A DNA stretch of 64,000 nt from Salinisphaeraceae bacterium. Lineage in GTDB: Bacteria > Pseudomonadota > Gammaproteobacteria > Nevskiales > Salinisphaeraceae. The notes under the pieces were generated by a model. That model ran no database searches. It had not been told where the DNA came from and worked only from the letters and a program-made list of their open reading frames with translations. Position numbers and translations under genes: made by a program. How positions within the stretch are numbered: the first letter of the stretch is position 1; every line of letters begins with the position of its first letter. The stretch lies in assembly GCA_002683405.1 (NCBI GenBank), contig NYTH01000037.1, positions 1 through 64,000 of the forward strand, in the 5' to 3' direction. Shown here piece by piece: positions 37,727 to 45,514 of the stretch.

Positions 37727-38656
37727 ATGTCAGCCCTGATCTGCGGCTCCTTCGCCTACGACAACATCATGGTCTTCCAGGGCCGATTTGCCGACGAGAT
37801 TCTCCCCGACAAGGTGCACATTCTGAACGTGGCCTTCCTGGTGCCCGAGCTGCGCAAGGAGTTCGGCGGCTGCGCGGGCAACATCGCCTACAACCTCAAG
37901 CTGCTGGGCGGCGACGGGCTGCCCATGGGCACGGCCGGGGTCGATTTTGACGACTATGTCGAATGGATGGATGCCAACGGCGTGTCGCGCGACTACCTGA
38001 AGATTGTCGACGGCAGCTATACCGCGCAGGCCTACATCACGACCGATCTGGACGATAACCAGATTACCGCCTTTCATCCCGGCGCCATGGGCCAGGCCCA
38101 TCTGCAGAACGTGCCCGAAAGCGGCATCACGCTCGGCATGGTGTCGCCGGACGGCAAGGACGGCATGATCCAGCACGCCGAGCAGTTTGCCCGGCAGGGC
38201 ATTCCGTTCGTGTTCGACCCCGGCCAGGGGCTGCCCATGTTCGACGGCAAGGAGCTCACGCGTTTCATCGAGCAGGCCACCTGGGTCACCGTCAACGATT
38301 ACGAGTCGGAAATGCTGCAGGAGCGCACCGGCCTGTCCGCCGAGGACATTGCCGATCGGACCGACGCCTATATCGTCACGCTGGGGGCGCAGGGCGCGCG
38401 CATCCGCGCCAACGGCGAGATTGTCGAGATCCCCGCCGCCACGCCGCGCGAGGTCAAGGACCCCACCGGCTGCGGCGATGCCTTTCGCGCCGGACTGATC
38501 TACGGCTTGCAGCAGAAGATGGACTGGCCCACGATCGGTCGCATTGCTTCACTCATGGGCGCGATCAAGATCGAGCATACCGGCACCCAGAATCATCGAT
38601 TCACGTTGGACGAATTTTTCGATCGCTACGAGCAGGCCTTCGGCTCGCGCCCCTGA
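37727..38656 (+). CDS. PfkB-family carbohydrate/adenosine kinase
   Basis: 309-residue ribokinase-fold kinase. The PfkB signatures are FGGCAGNIAYNLKLLGGDG near residue 46 and DPTGCGDAFRAGLIYGL near 246 (catalytic Asp in GCGDAF). The closest style is the bacterial adenosine/ribokinase group; sugar or nucleoside specificity cannot be read from sequence. It follows gcvPB by 63 bases and precedes an alpha/beta hydrolase by 21 bases. Confidence 0.85.
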   Translation: MSALICGSFAYDNIMVFQGRFADEILPDKVHILNVAFLVPELRKEFGGCAGNIAYNLKLLGGDGLPMGTAGVDFDDYVEWMDANGVSRDYLKIVDGSYTAQAYITTDLDDNQITAFHPGAMGQAHLQNVPESGITLGMVSPDGKDGMIQHAEQFARQGIPFVFDPGQGLPMFDGKELTRFIEQATWVTVNDYESEMLQERTGLSAEDIADRTDAYIVTLGAQGARIRANGEIVEIPAATPREVKDPTGCGDAFRAGLIYGLQQKMDWPTIGRIASLMGAIKIEHTGTQNHRFTLDEFFDRYEQAFGSRP

Positions 38657-38677
38657 ATCAACACCGGGAACAGCATC

Positions 38678-39481
38678 ATGGCGCACAGGTTGACTACATC
38701 CGACGGCGTCGACCTGAACTACTCCTGCGAGGGCGAGGGCTCGCCCGTGTTGCTGCTGCACGGCCTGGGCAGTCGCGGCGAGGACTGGCGGCCGCAGATT
38801 GATGCGCTCAGCGCCAGTCATCAGGTCATCACCGTGGACATGCGCGGCCACGGCAGCTCCCAGATTCCCACGCACGGCTACGATCTGCATCGCTTCGCCG
38901 CCGATGCGCGGGAAGTGCTGGACGCGCTGAACGTGCACCAGGCGCATGTGGTGGGTCTGTCGATGGGCGGCGGCGTGGCCTTTGCCCTGGCGGTGGACTC
39001 CCCCGAGCGGGTGCGCAGCCTGTGCATCGTCAACTCGGGCCCGTCGTCCATGCCGCCCAATCTGAAGTTCCGCCTGTTTATCTGGATGCGCAGGATCATG
39101 GCGCGGCTCTACAAACCGGGCGACGCCGCGCCCAAAATCGCCGAGCGCCTGTTCCCCGGTGACGATGCCGACATGCAGGACAAGCGCGCGCAATTCATCG
39201 ATCAGCTCAAGGGCATGGACGCCACGGCCTACCGCAAAAGCCTGAACGCGGTGCTGGACTTTCACGTGGCCGACCGAATTGCCGGGCTTCACATGCCCAC
39301 GCTGTTTGTGGCCTCCGAGTTCGATTACACCCCGCCAGAGGCGAAGCAGCGTTTCGCGGACATGATGCCCAATGCCCGGCTCGAGGTGGTCAAGGGCGCT
39401 CATCACGCCCTACCCATTGAAGCGCCCGAAAAGTTCAACCCGCTGCTCAAGGCCCTCCTCGTCGAAGCCGAAGGCGCCTAG
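38678..39481 (+). CDS. Alpha/beta-hydrolase
   Basis: 267 residues with the canonical fold: LLLHGLGSRGEDW oxyanion region, nucleophile Ser in VVGLSMGGGVAFALA near residue 94, Asp near FDYTPP and His in KGAHHALPIEAP. It is similar in layout to 3-oxoadipate enol-lactonase and other small esterases. Substrate unknown. Immediately followed by REP/BIME repeats. Confidence 0.8.
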   Translation: MAHRLTTSDGVDLNYSCEGEGSPVLLLHGLGSRGEDWRPQIDALSASHQVITVDMRGHGSSQIPTHGYDLHRFAADAREVLDALNVHQAHVVGLSMGGGVAFALAVDSPERVRSLCIVNSGPSSMPPNLKFRLFIWMRRIMARLYKPGDAAPKIAERLFPGDDADMQDKRAQFIDQLKGMDATAYRKSLNAVLDFHVADRIAGLHMPTLFVASEFDYTPPEAKQRFADMMPNARLEVVKGAHHALPIEAPEKFNPLLKALLVEAEGA

Positions 39482-39491
39482 CCAAAATCCA

Positions 39492-39690
39492 GCGCCGGAT
39501 TCCGGGCTTCGCCCTGCATCCGGCCTACGATGGCTGTGATGTAGGCCGGAAGCAGCGGTAGCGGATTCCGGCGGGACGGTCGGTTTGTCGGGAGAGGGCT
39601 TTCGAGCTTGCGCCGGATTCCGGGCTTTGCCCTGCATCCGACCTACGATGGGTGCGATGTAGGCCGGAAGGAGCGCAGCGGATTCCGGCG
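39492..39690. repeat. Two BIME-type REP units, left of the transposase
   Basis: Each unit is about 80 bases: a forward arm (GCCGGATTCCGGGCTT.GCCCTGCATCCG.CCTACGAT) followed by an inverted arm (GTAGGCCGGAAG.AGCG..AGCGGATTCCGGC). Copies lie at about 39492-39574 and 39610-39690. They match the two copies at 40270-40468, flanking the REP-associated transposase gene. Confidence 0.9.
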
Positions 39691-39754
39691 TTGCTCGCGG
39701 TAGGCGTCGCGAATCATTAGGCTGGACGCGCAACGCACCACCATCGAATCCGCC

Positions 39755-40264
39755 ATGAGCCAATACCGCCGCGTTTACGTGGCGCACAGTAGCTATTTCT
39801 TCACCCTCGTGACCTGGCGCCGTCGGCCCCTCCTGGCTGACCCCGTTACCGTTACGTTGTTTCGCGACTGTCTGCGCCGCGTACGCCAGCGTCTACCGTT
39901 TCAGCTGACCGCCATAACGCTGCTGCCTGACCACCTGCACTGTATCTGGCATTTATACGCCGATTGCGACTATTCGCGTCGCTGGCAGGCAATCAAGGCG
40001 CTGTTCACGCGGAAGATGAAAGCGGGGCCGGTCGGCCCACCCTATTGGCAGCCGCGTTTCTGGGAGCACCTCATTCGGGACGAGGAGGATTGGCGCCGTC
40101 ATCTGGACTACATCCATTACAACCCGGTCCGGCATGGTCTCGTGGAATGCCCGGGTGACTGGCCGCACAGTTCGTTCGACCATTTTCGGCGTCGCGGCTT
40201 TTATCCGGAGGCCTGGGGGCAACCGGGTGAGCCGAGGAATATCAAGGGGCTTGTGCTGGAATAA
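39755..40264 (+). CDS. REP-associated tyrosine transposase (RAYT, TnpA_REP)
   Basis: 169-residue Y1 HUH single-strand transposase of the domesticated RAYT class. HUH motif in LLPDHLHCIWHL near residue 60; the catalytic Tyr is probably the one in YIHYNPVRHGLV near 126. The C-terminal PGDWPHSSFDHF region is typical. It lies between two pairs of BIME repeats in which it presumably cuts and mobilises REP hairpins. Single-copy here with no terminal repeats of its own. Confidence 0.92.
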   Translation: MSQYRRVYVAHSSYFFTLVTWRRRPLLADPVTVTLFRDCLRRVRQRLPFQLTAITLLPDHLHCIWHLYADCDYSRRWQAIKALFTRKMKAGPVGPPYWQPRFWEHLIRDEEDWRRHLDYIHYNPVRHGLVECPGDWPHSSFDHFRRRGFYPEAWGQPGEPRNIKGLVLE

Positions 40265-40269
40265 GCGCT

Positions 40270-40468
40270 TGCACCGGATTCCGGGCTTTGCCCTGCATCC
40301 GGCCTACGATTGCTGTGATGTAGCCCGGAAGGAGCGTAGCGGATTCCGGCGGGGCGGTTGGCTTTTCGGGAGAGCGTTCGGGCTTGCGCCGGATTCCGGG
40401 CTTCGCCCTGCATCCGGCCTACGATCGCTGTGGTGTAGGCCGGAAGGAGCGGTAGCGGATTCCGGCGG
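40270..40468. repeat. Two BIME-type REP units, right of the transposase
   Basis: Same composite units as on the left, at about 40270-40351 and 40386-40468, ending 19 bases before the hisF stop. Base differences between copies are few and mostly in the loop between arms. They may also terminate or stabilise the 3' end of the his transcript. Confidence 0.9.
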
Positions 40469-40486
40469 GGCGACGGGGCGCGGCGG

Positions 40487-41272
40487 CTAGCGGTAGAGCG
40501 GGTCGCGCACGGTGACGCCGCGCTGGGCGAGATAGCCCTTGGCCTGCTGGATGGTGTATTCGCCGAAATGGAAGATGCTGGCGGCCAGCACGGCGTCGGC
40601 GCGGCCGACTTCCAGGCCGTCGTGCAGATGTTCGAGCGAGCCGACACCGCCGGAGGCGATCACGGGCACGTCCACCGTTTCGGACACGGCGCGCGTGAGC
40701 TTCAGGTCGAAGCCGTTCTTGGTGCCGTCGGCGTCCATGCTGGTGAGCAGCAGTTCGCCGGCCCCCAACTCCACCATTTTCTGGGCCCATTCGATGGCGT
40801 CCAGGCCGGTGGGCTTGCGGCCACCGTGGGTGAAGACTTCCCAGCGCGGCGCTTCCTTTTTCTTGGACACGCGCTTGGCGTCGATGGCAACCACGATGCA
40901 CTGCTGGCCGAAGCGCTCGGCGGCTTCGGCGACCAGTTCGGGATTGGACACGGCCGACGTGTTGATGCCGACCTTGTCGGCGCCGGCCTGCAGCAGGCGG
41001 CGCACATCGGCGGGGCTGCGCACGCCGCCGCCGACCGTCAGCGGGATGAAGACTTCGCCGGCCACGCGCTCGACCACGTCCATGAGCGTTTCGCGCGCCT
41101 CGTGCGAGGCGGAAATGTCCAGGAATACCAGTTCGTCGGCGCCCTGCTGGTCATAGCGGCGGGCAATTTCGACCGGATCGCCGGCGTCCTTGATATCCAC
41201 GAACTTGACGCCCTTGACCACCCGGCCCTTGTCGATATCCAGGCAGGGGATGACGCGTTTGGCCAGACTCAT
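40487..41272 (-). CDS. hisF: Imidazole glycerol phosphate synthase, cyclase subunit
   Basis: 261-residue (beta/alpha)8 cyclase that combines PRFAR with ammonia from His[44 protein letters not shown] and LASGGVG-type [12 protein letters not shown] are visible; catalytic Asp residues in PCLDIDKG and MDADGTKNG. Last gene of hisB-hisH-hisA-hisF; hisI and hisE are not here. Confidence 0.97.
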   Translation of the reverse strand: MSLAKRVIPCLDIDKGRVVKGVKFVDIKDAGDPVEIARRYDQQGADELVFLDISASHEARETLMDVVERVAGEVFIPLTVGGGVRSPADVRRLLQAGADKVGINTSAVSNPELVAEAAERFGQQCIVVAIDAKRVSKKKEAPRWEVFTHGGRKPTGLDAIEWAQKMVELGAGELLLTSMDADGTKNGFDLKLTRAVSETVDVPVIASGGVGSLEHLHDGLEVGRADAVLAASIFHFGEYTIQQAKGYLAQRGVTVRDPLYR

Positions 41273-41300
41273 GAATCGTCCTGTCTTGGGTCAGCGCGGG

Positions 41301-42035
41301 CTAACCGTGATTGTCTGCAAGCTTGATGGCTTCGGCGAGATCGAGCGTGCCTTCGTACAGGGCGCGGCCGATGACCACGCCGTGCACGCCGTCGTCCTCG
41401 ACTTCGCAGAGCGCCTTGATGTCGTCGATATTGGTCACGCCGCCCGACGCGATGGTCGGGATGTTGATGGCAAGCGCCAGCTCGCGAGTGGCTTCCACGT
41501 TCAGACCCTGCATCATGCCGTCGCGGCTGATATCGGTATGGATGATTGACGCCACGCCATCCCGCTCGAACTGCTGGGCCAGGTCGATGACGTCGTGGTT
41601 CGACAGCTTCGACCAGCCCTCGATGGCCACCTTGCCGTCGCGCGAATCCAGGCCCACGATGATGTGGCCGGCAAACTCCACGCCCACGTCGGAGACAAAA
41701 TGCGGCTCGGTGATGGCGCGCGTGCCCAGAATGACGTACTGCGCGCCCATTTCCAGATAGGTGTCGATGGCTTCCTCGTCGCGGATGCCGCCACCAATCT
41801 GCACGGGGACGGACCCGCAGGCGTCGATGATGCGGTTCACGGCGCCGTGATTGACGGGCCGGCCGGCGCGCGCGCCGTCCAGGTCGACCACGTGAATACG
41901 CTCGGCGCCGGCCTTCAGCCAGCGTTCGGCCATGGCGGCCGGATCATCGTCGAACACCGTGACATCGTCCATGCGCCCTTGCCGCAGCCGCACGCACTTG
42001 CCGTCCTTGACGTCGATAGCCGGGATCAATAACAC
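41301..42035 (-). CDS. hisA: ProFAR isomerase
   Basis: 244 residues from GTG 42035, which follows GGGGAGG by 7 bases and gives the conserved start LLIPAIDVKDGKCVRL; the open frame extends much further upstream, but that part is a shadow of hisH. It isomerises ProFAR to PRFAR. Motifs: QIGGGIRDEEAI, LILGTRAITEP-like VILGTRAIT, TDISRDGMMQG and IASGGVTNIDDI. Confidence 0.96.
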   Translation of the reverse strand: MLLIPAIDVKDGKCVRLRQGRMDDVTVFDDDPAAMAERWLKAGAERIHVVDLDGARAGRPVNHGAVNRIIDACGSVPVQIGGGIRDEEAIDTYLEMGAQYVILGTRAITEPHFVSDVGVEFAGHIIVGLDSRDGKVAIEGWSKLSNHDVIDLAQQFERDGVASIIHTDISRDGMMQGLNVEATRELALAINIPTIASGGVTNIDDIKALCEVEDDGVHGVVIGRALYEGTLDLAEAIKLADNHG

Positions 42036-42096
42036 CGTTTCCTCCCCAGGTTTTCCTGTTCGATCACTCGCACCAATGCCTGCTTTCGGGCGGGGC

Positions 42097-42741
42097 CTAG
42101 GCCTGCCCGTCCCATTCCAGAAAATTGGCCAGCAGCTGCAGGCCTGCGGACTGGCTTTTCTCCGGATGAAACTGCACCGCAAACACGTTATTGCGCAACA
42201 GCACCGAGGTGAAGCGCAATCCGTATTCCGTGGTACCGGCCACATGGCGCTCGTCCTCGGGCGCCACGTAGTAGCTGTGGACGAAATAGAACCAGCTGGA
42301 GGGCGCGATATCCTTCCACAGCGGATGGTTGCGCTCGTGGCGAACCTGGTTCCAGCCCATGTGCGGAATCTTGCGGCGCACGCCGTCCGGCTGCTTGTCG
42401 GGGTCGGCAAAGCGGACGACTTCGCCCGGGAACGCGCCCAGGCCTTCCACCCCGCCGGACTCGGCCGAGTAGGCCATGAGCACCTCGATACCCAGGCACA
42501 CGCCCATGAGCGGCTTGCTGCCCATGTGCTCCTTGATCATCTGGTCCAGCTCCAGGCGCTTGAGCTCGTCCATGCAGTGGCCGATGGCGCCCACGCCGGG
42601 GAGCACCAGCCGGTCCATGTGGGACAGTGCGTCCGGGTCGTAGCTGATCTCGATGTTCTCGTCGTCCGCCACGTACTGCAGCGCCTTGGCAATCGAGTGA
42701 AGATTGCCCATGCCGTAATCAATAATGCCTACGGTGGCCAT
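42097..42741 (-). CDS. hisH: Imidazole glycerol phosphate synthase, glutaminase subunit
   Basis: 214-residue class I glutamine amidotransferase, starting MATVGIIDYGMGNL at ATG 42741 (in-frame starts upstream lack homology). Catalytic Cys in LMGVCLGIEVLM near residue 82; the His/Glu pair in VFAVQFHPEKS. It supplies ammonia to HisF. Confidence 0.96.
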   Translation of the reverse strand: MATVGIIDYGMGNLHSIAKALQYVADDENIEISYDPDALSHMDRLVLPGVGAIGHCMDELKRLELDQMIKEHMGSKPLMGVCLGIEVLMAYSAESGGVEGLGAFPGEVVRFADPDKQPDGVRRKIPHMGWNQVRHERNHPLWKDIAPSSWFYFVHSYYVAPEDERHVAGTTEYGLRFTSVLLRNNVFAVQFHPEKSQSAGLQLLANFLEWDGQA

Positions 42742-42786
42742 GGATAGGATTCCCGGAAGTGACGCGATCAAGCGTGAAGTCGAAGG

Positions 42787-43380
42787 TTACAGGCTGCCCT
42801 TGGTCGAGGGGGTGGCGTCGCCGATGCGGTCATCGCGCGCCACGGCGAAGCGCAAGGCGCGACCGAAGGCCTTGAAGATGGTTTCGGCCACGTGGTGCGC
42901 GTTCACGCCGCGCAGGTTGTCCACGTGCAGGGTCACCTTGGCGTGGTTCACGAAGCCCTGGAAGAATTCCGCCACCAGGTCCACATCGAACTGGCCGATG
43001 CGGGCGCGGGGATAGTCCACGTGATAGTGCAGGCCCGGGCGGCCCGAGCAATCCAGCACCACGCGGGACAGCGATTCATCCAGCGGCACGTAGGCGTGGC
43101 CGTAGCGGAAGATGCCCTTCTTTTCGCCCAGCGCCTGGTCCACCGCCTGACCCAGGCAGATGCCCACGTCTTCCACGGTGTGGTGATCGTCGATGTGCAG
43201 ATCGCCGGTGGCCTGGATGTCCAGATCCACCAGGCCGTGCCGCGCGATCTGCTCGAGCATGTGATCGAAGAAGGGGACGCCGGTGTTCAGACTGGCCTGG
43301 CCGGTGCCGTCGAGATTGATGCGGACGGAGATCTGCGTCTCCCGCGTGTCGCGACGAATATCTGCTGTGCGCGCGCTCAT
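42787..43380 (-). CDS. hisB: Imidazoleglycerol-phosphate dehydratase
   Basis: 197-residue monofunctional dehydratase (no HAD phosphatase domain as in E. coli), starting at ATG 43380. Mn-binding [18 protein letters not shown] and [13 protein letters not shown] in the N-terminal half and [29 protein letters not shown] at the end in conserved pieces. First gene of the his cluster. Confidence 0.97.
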   Translation of the reverse strand: MSARTADIRRDTRETQISVRINLDGTGQASLNTGVPFFDHMLEQIARHGLVDLDIQATGDLHIDDHHTVEDVGICLGQAVDQALGEKKGIFRYGHAYVPLDESLSRVVLDCSGRPGLHYHVDYPRARIGQFDVDLVAEFFQGFVNHAKVTLHVDNLRGVNAHHVAETIFKAFGRALRFAVARDDRIGDATPSTKGSL

Positions 43381-43465
43381 TGCTCGCTTTGTAACGTGAC
43401 AGAAGGCGTCCAATCATACTCCTGGGGTGGCTCGCGTGCGAGTGCCCCGGGCGGCTGCGCGAGGG

Positions 43466-43903
43466 TCAGGTTTCCAGCCAGAAGCTCACGGGGCCATCGT
43501 TGACCAGCGCCACCTGCATGTCGGCGCCGAAGCGCCCGGTCTGCACGTTCTTCAGGCGCTGGCCGCACTGATCCACCAGCCGGTCGAACAGGGCGCTGGC
43601 CAGGGGCGGGGGCGCCGCCCTGGCAAAGCTGGGCCGCATGCCCTTGCGCGTGTCCGCGGCCAGCGTGAACTGCGGCACCAGCAGCAGGCCGCCGCCGGTG
43701 TCCACCACCGAGCGGTTCATGCGGCCGGCCTCGTCGGCAAATACGCGGTAGCCCAGCAGCCGCTCGGCCAGACGATCGGCGTCGGCCTCGCCGTCGCCCT
43801 CGCAAACACCCACCAGCACCATCAGACCCGGGCCGATCCGGCCGACGGTCTCGTCATTGATGTCCACCTGGGCGCGGGTGGCGCGTTGTAGGAATGCAAT
43901 CAT
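43466..43903 (-). CDS. dtd: D-aminoacyl-tRNA deacylase
   Basis: 145 residues from ATG 43903 (MIAFLQRATRAQV, the standard N-terminus). It removes D-amino acids (and glycine) from mischarged tRNA. Motifs: LLLVPQFTLAADTRKGMRPSF with the catalytic-site Thr/Gln region and the cross-subunit NDGPVSFWLE at the C-terminus. Separated by 85 bases from hisB on the same strand. Its start region borders the palindrome upstream of the predicted sponge RNA. Confidence 0.96.
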   Translation of the reverse strand: MIAFLQRATRAQVDINDETVGRIGPGLMVLVGVCEGDGEADADRLAERLLGYRVFADEAGRMNRSVVDTGGGLLLVPQFTLAADTRKGMRPSFARAAPPPLASALFDRLVDQCGQRLKNVQTGRFGADMQVALVNDGPVSFWLET

Positions 43904-43923
43904 GCGGTGGTAGGGCCGTTGGC

Positions 43924-43939
43924 GTAGGAAATATCCTAC
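43924..43939. promoter_or_regulatory. GacA/UvrY-box-like palindrome
   Basis: GTAGGAAATATCCTAC has perfect 6-base arms around 4 bases. Read as cGTAGG-N6-CCTACA it differs from the GacA box TGTAAG-N6-CTTACA at a few positions only. It lies about 40 bases upstream of the predicted sRNA start and 20 bases upstream of dtd on the other strand. Family knowledge: GacA (UvrY/LetA/VarA) boxes precede CsrB/RsmZ-type genes. The assignment is inference. Confidence 0.5.
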
Positions 43940-43971
43940 AAGCCACGTCGGCACCGGCCTATCGCCAGGGT

Positions 43972-44164
43972 CACGGGGCTGTGTGAGGATGACTTCACGC
44001 AGCCAAGGACGTGATGTAAGGGACGACATCCGGCTGCGAGGAGGCGTACCAGGGATGGGTGCCAACGAATTCGCTAGGGACTCGCGATTCAGCGGCCAGC
44101 CTCCGGAAAAGCCTAGCACGGCTCTGACTGGCCCGGTAACCGTTCGGTTGCCGGGTTTTCTTTT
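43972..44164 (+). ncRNA. Predicted CsrB/RsmZ-like sponge RNA (CsrA/RsmA sequestering)
   Basis: This stretch has seven GGA motifs in 122 bases (43986-44107), four of the AGGGA/AAGGA type. Three AGGGA copies fall in hairpin loops: GATGT-loop-ACATC at 44013-44030; GGC..ACC-loop-GGTGCC at 44043-44063; GAAT.CGC-loop-GCGATTC at 44067-44090. An intrinsic terminator closes it at 44132-44164. A TATCGC sequence at 43960 is a possible -10, so I place the 5' end near 43972. Such layout is typical of RNAs that titrate CsrA/RsmA. No coding sequence is seen. The csrA gene is not in the window. Confidence 0.72.
44132..44164 (+). terminator. Rho-independent terminator of the predicted sponge RNA
   Basis: Stem CCCGGTAACC/GGTTGCCGGG (10 pairs, one G-U) with loop GTTC, then TTTTCTTTT. 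Strong, and only read sensibly on the plus strand. It would insulate the downstream TRAP gene. Confidence 0.9.
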
Positions 44165-44369
44165 GCCTGCATCTCGCACCCGGCCCGCCGTGACTGGACT
44201 TGCCGCCCGCATTTGCGCAGGCTGACGCGGCCTGCGGCGCGGCGCCATTTCAATACCAGCCAATACGCGCACCGCCCGCTTCGGCACGATACCAAGTCGT
44301 GTGAATGGCCGAGGACTCGCGTGCTCATCTTCCGCGAGTATCCGGCTTCAGTTGATCAGGGGAAGCTTC
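44165..44369. other. Leader of the TRAP solute-binding gene
   Basis: About 200 bases with no recognisable gene or repeat. The region must hold the promoter of the DctP-type gene; the ribosome site is AGGGGAAG just before ATG 44370. I see no clear -35/-10 pair. Confidence 0.3.
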
Positions 44370-45479
44370 ATGAAACGTCGTGACGTAATACTGGGGCTGG
44401 GCGCCGGGACAGCGCTCACTGCCTGCGGACAGCCGGGCAGCGCGCCGGCCGTGCAGACCAGCCGGTCGAAAACCTTCGAGTGGAAGATGGTGACGACCTG
44501 GCCCAAGAATTTTCCGGGCCTGGGCACGGCAGCGGAGTATCTGGCCGAGTCCATCACCCAGGCCTCGGGCGGGCGCCTGAAGGTGCGCGTGTACGGGGCC
44601 GGTGAGCGGGTGCCGGCGCTGGAAGTGTTCGACGCCGTATCCCGCGGCGCGGCAGAAATGGGCCACGGCGCGGCCTACTACTGGAAGGGCAAGGCGCCGG
44701 CGGCGCCGTTCTTCACCGCCATCCCCTTCGGTCTGACGTCCTGGGAAATGAACGGCTGGCTGTATTTCGGCGGCGGGCTCGAGCTGTGGCGCGAGCTGTA
44801 CGCGCCGTTCAACCTCATGCCCTTCGAGGCCGGCAATACCGGCACGCAGATGGGCGGCTGGTTTCGCCAGCCCGTGAACAGCCTGGCCGATCTGCAGGGG
44901 CTGAAGATGCGCATTCCCGGTCTGGGCGGCGAGGTGATGAAGGAAATCGGCGTCACCACCGTCAATATCCCGGGCAACGAGCTGTTCACCTCGCTGCAGA
45001 CCGGCGCCATCGACGCCACGGAGTGGGTGTCGGCCTATAACGATCTGGCCTTCGGCCTGTACAAGGCCGCCAAGTACTACTACTACCCGGGCTGGCACGA
45101 GCCGGGGCCCACGCTCGAGGCCATCGTCAACATGGACCGCTGGCGGGAACTGCCGGAAGATCTGCAGGCCGTGGTGCGAACTTGTTGCCAGGCGGCGGGG
45201 TCTCGGATGATGGCGGAGTACGCGGCGCGCAATCAGCGGGCCCTGAAGACGCTCACCGACGAGCACGGGGTGCAGGTCAAGGCCTTCCCGGATGAAGTCA
45301 TCAATGCGCTGGCCGCGGCCACCGGCCGGGTGCTGGCGCGGATTACCGGCGAGGACGAGATGGCGGCGAAAATCTACGACAGCTATCGTGGGTATCGCGA
45401 GCAGGTGTCGCAATCCACGGCCATTCTTGAGCATGCCTATCTGAATGCCCGCGCGACCGCCGATAACAAGGGAACCTGA
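44370..45479 (+). CDS. TRAP transporter solute-binding protein (DctP/TakP type)
   Basis: 369 residues from ATG 44370 with AGGGGAAG upstream. The N-terminus MKRRDVILGLGAGTALTAC has a twin Arg and a lipobox-like LTAC, so it may be Tat-exported and/or lipid-anchored. The mature part has DctP hallmarks: TWPKNFPGLGTAAEYLAESI, LQGLKMRIPGLGGEVMKEIGVTTV and FTSLQTGAIDATEW; the style matches the TakP alpha-keto-acid binders. No dctQ or dctM membrane gene lies beside it, so its transporter is encoded elsewhere or it serves as a sensor. Confidence 0.88.
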   Translation: MKRRDVILGLGAGTALTACGQPGSAPAVQTSRSKTFEWKMVTTWPKNFPGLGTAAEYLAESITQASGGRLKVRVYGAGERVPALEVFDAVSRGAAEMGHGAAYYWKGKAPAAPFFTAIPFGLTSWEMNGWLYFGGGLELWRELYAPFNLMPFEAGNTGTQMGGWFRQPVNSLADLQGLKMRIPGLGGEVMKEIGVTTVNIPGNELFTSLQTGAIDATEWVSAYNDLAFGLYKAAKYYYYPGWHEPGPTLEAIVNMDRWRELPEDLQAVVRTCCQAAGSRMMAEYAARNQRALKTLTDEHGVQVKAFPDEVINALAAATGRVLARITGEDEMAAKIYDSYRGYREQVSQSTAILEHAYLNARATADNKGT

Positions 45480-45514
45480 CCCCGTTTCACATCGGCTATT
45501 TCGACCTGCCCACC

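Noticed and set aside
39492-40468. The repeats as a CRISPR array
   Set aside because: Repeat units are ~80-base palindromic pairs with a transposase between them, not short repeats with unique spacers.
41301-42410. Long form of hisA (369 codons)
   Set aside because: The first ~125 codons are out-of-frame reading through hisH; HisA begins at GTG 42035 with a good ribosome site.
44013-44164. The structured region as a riboswitch of the TRAP gene
   Set aside because: It ends in a strong terminator 200 bases before the gene and shows repeated GGA loops rather than a known aptamer; an sRNA fits better.
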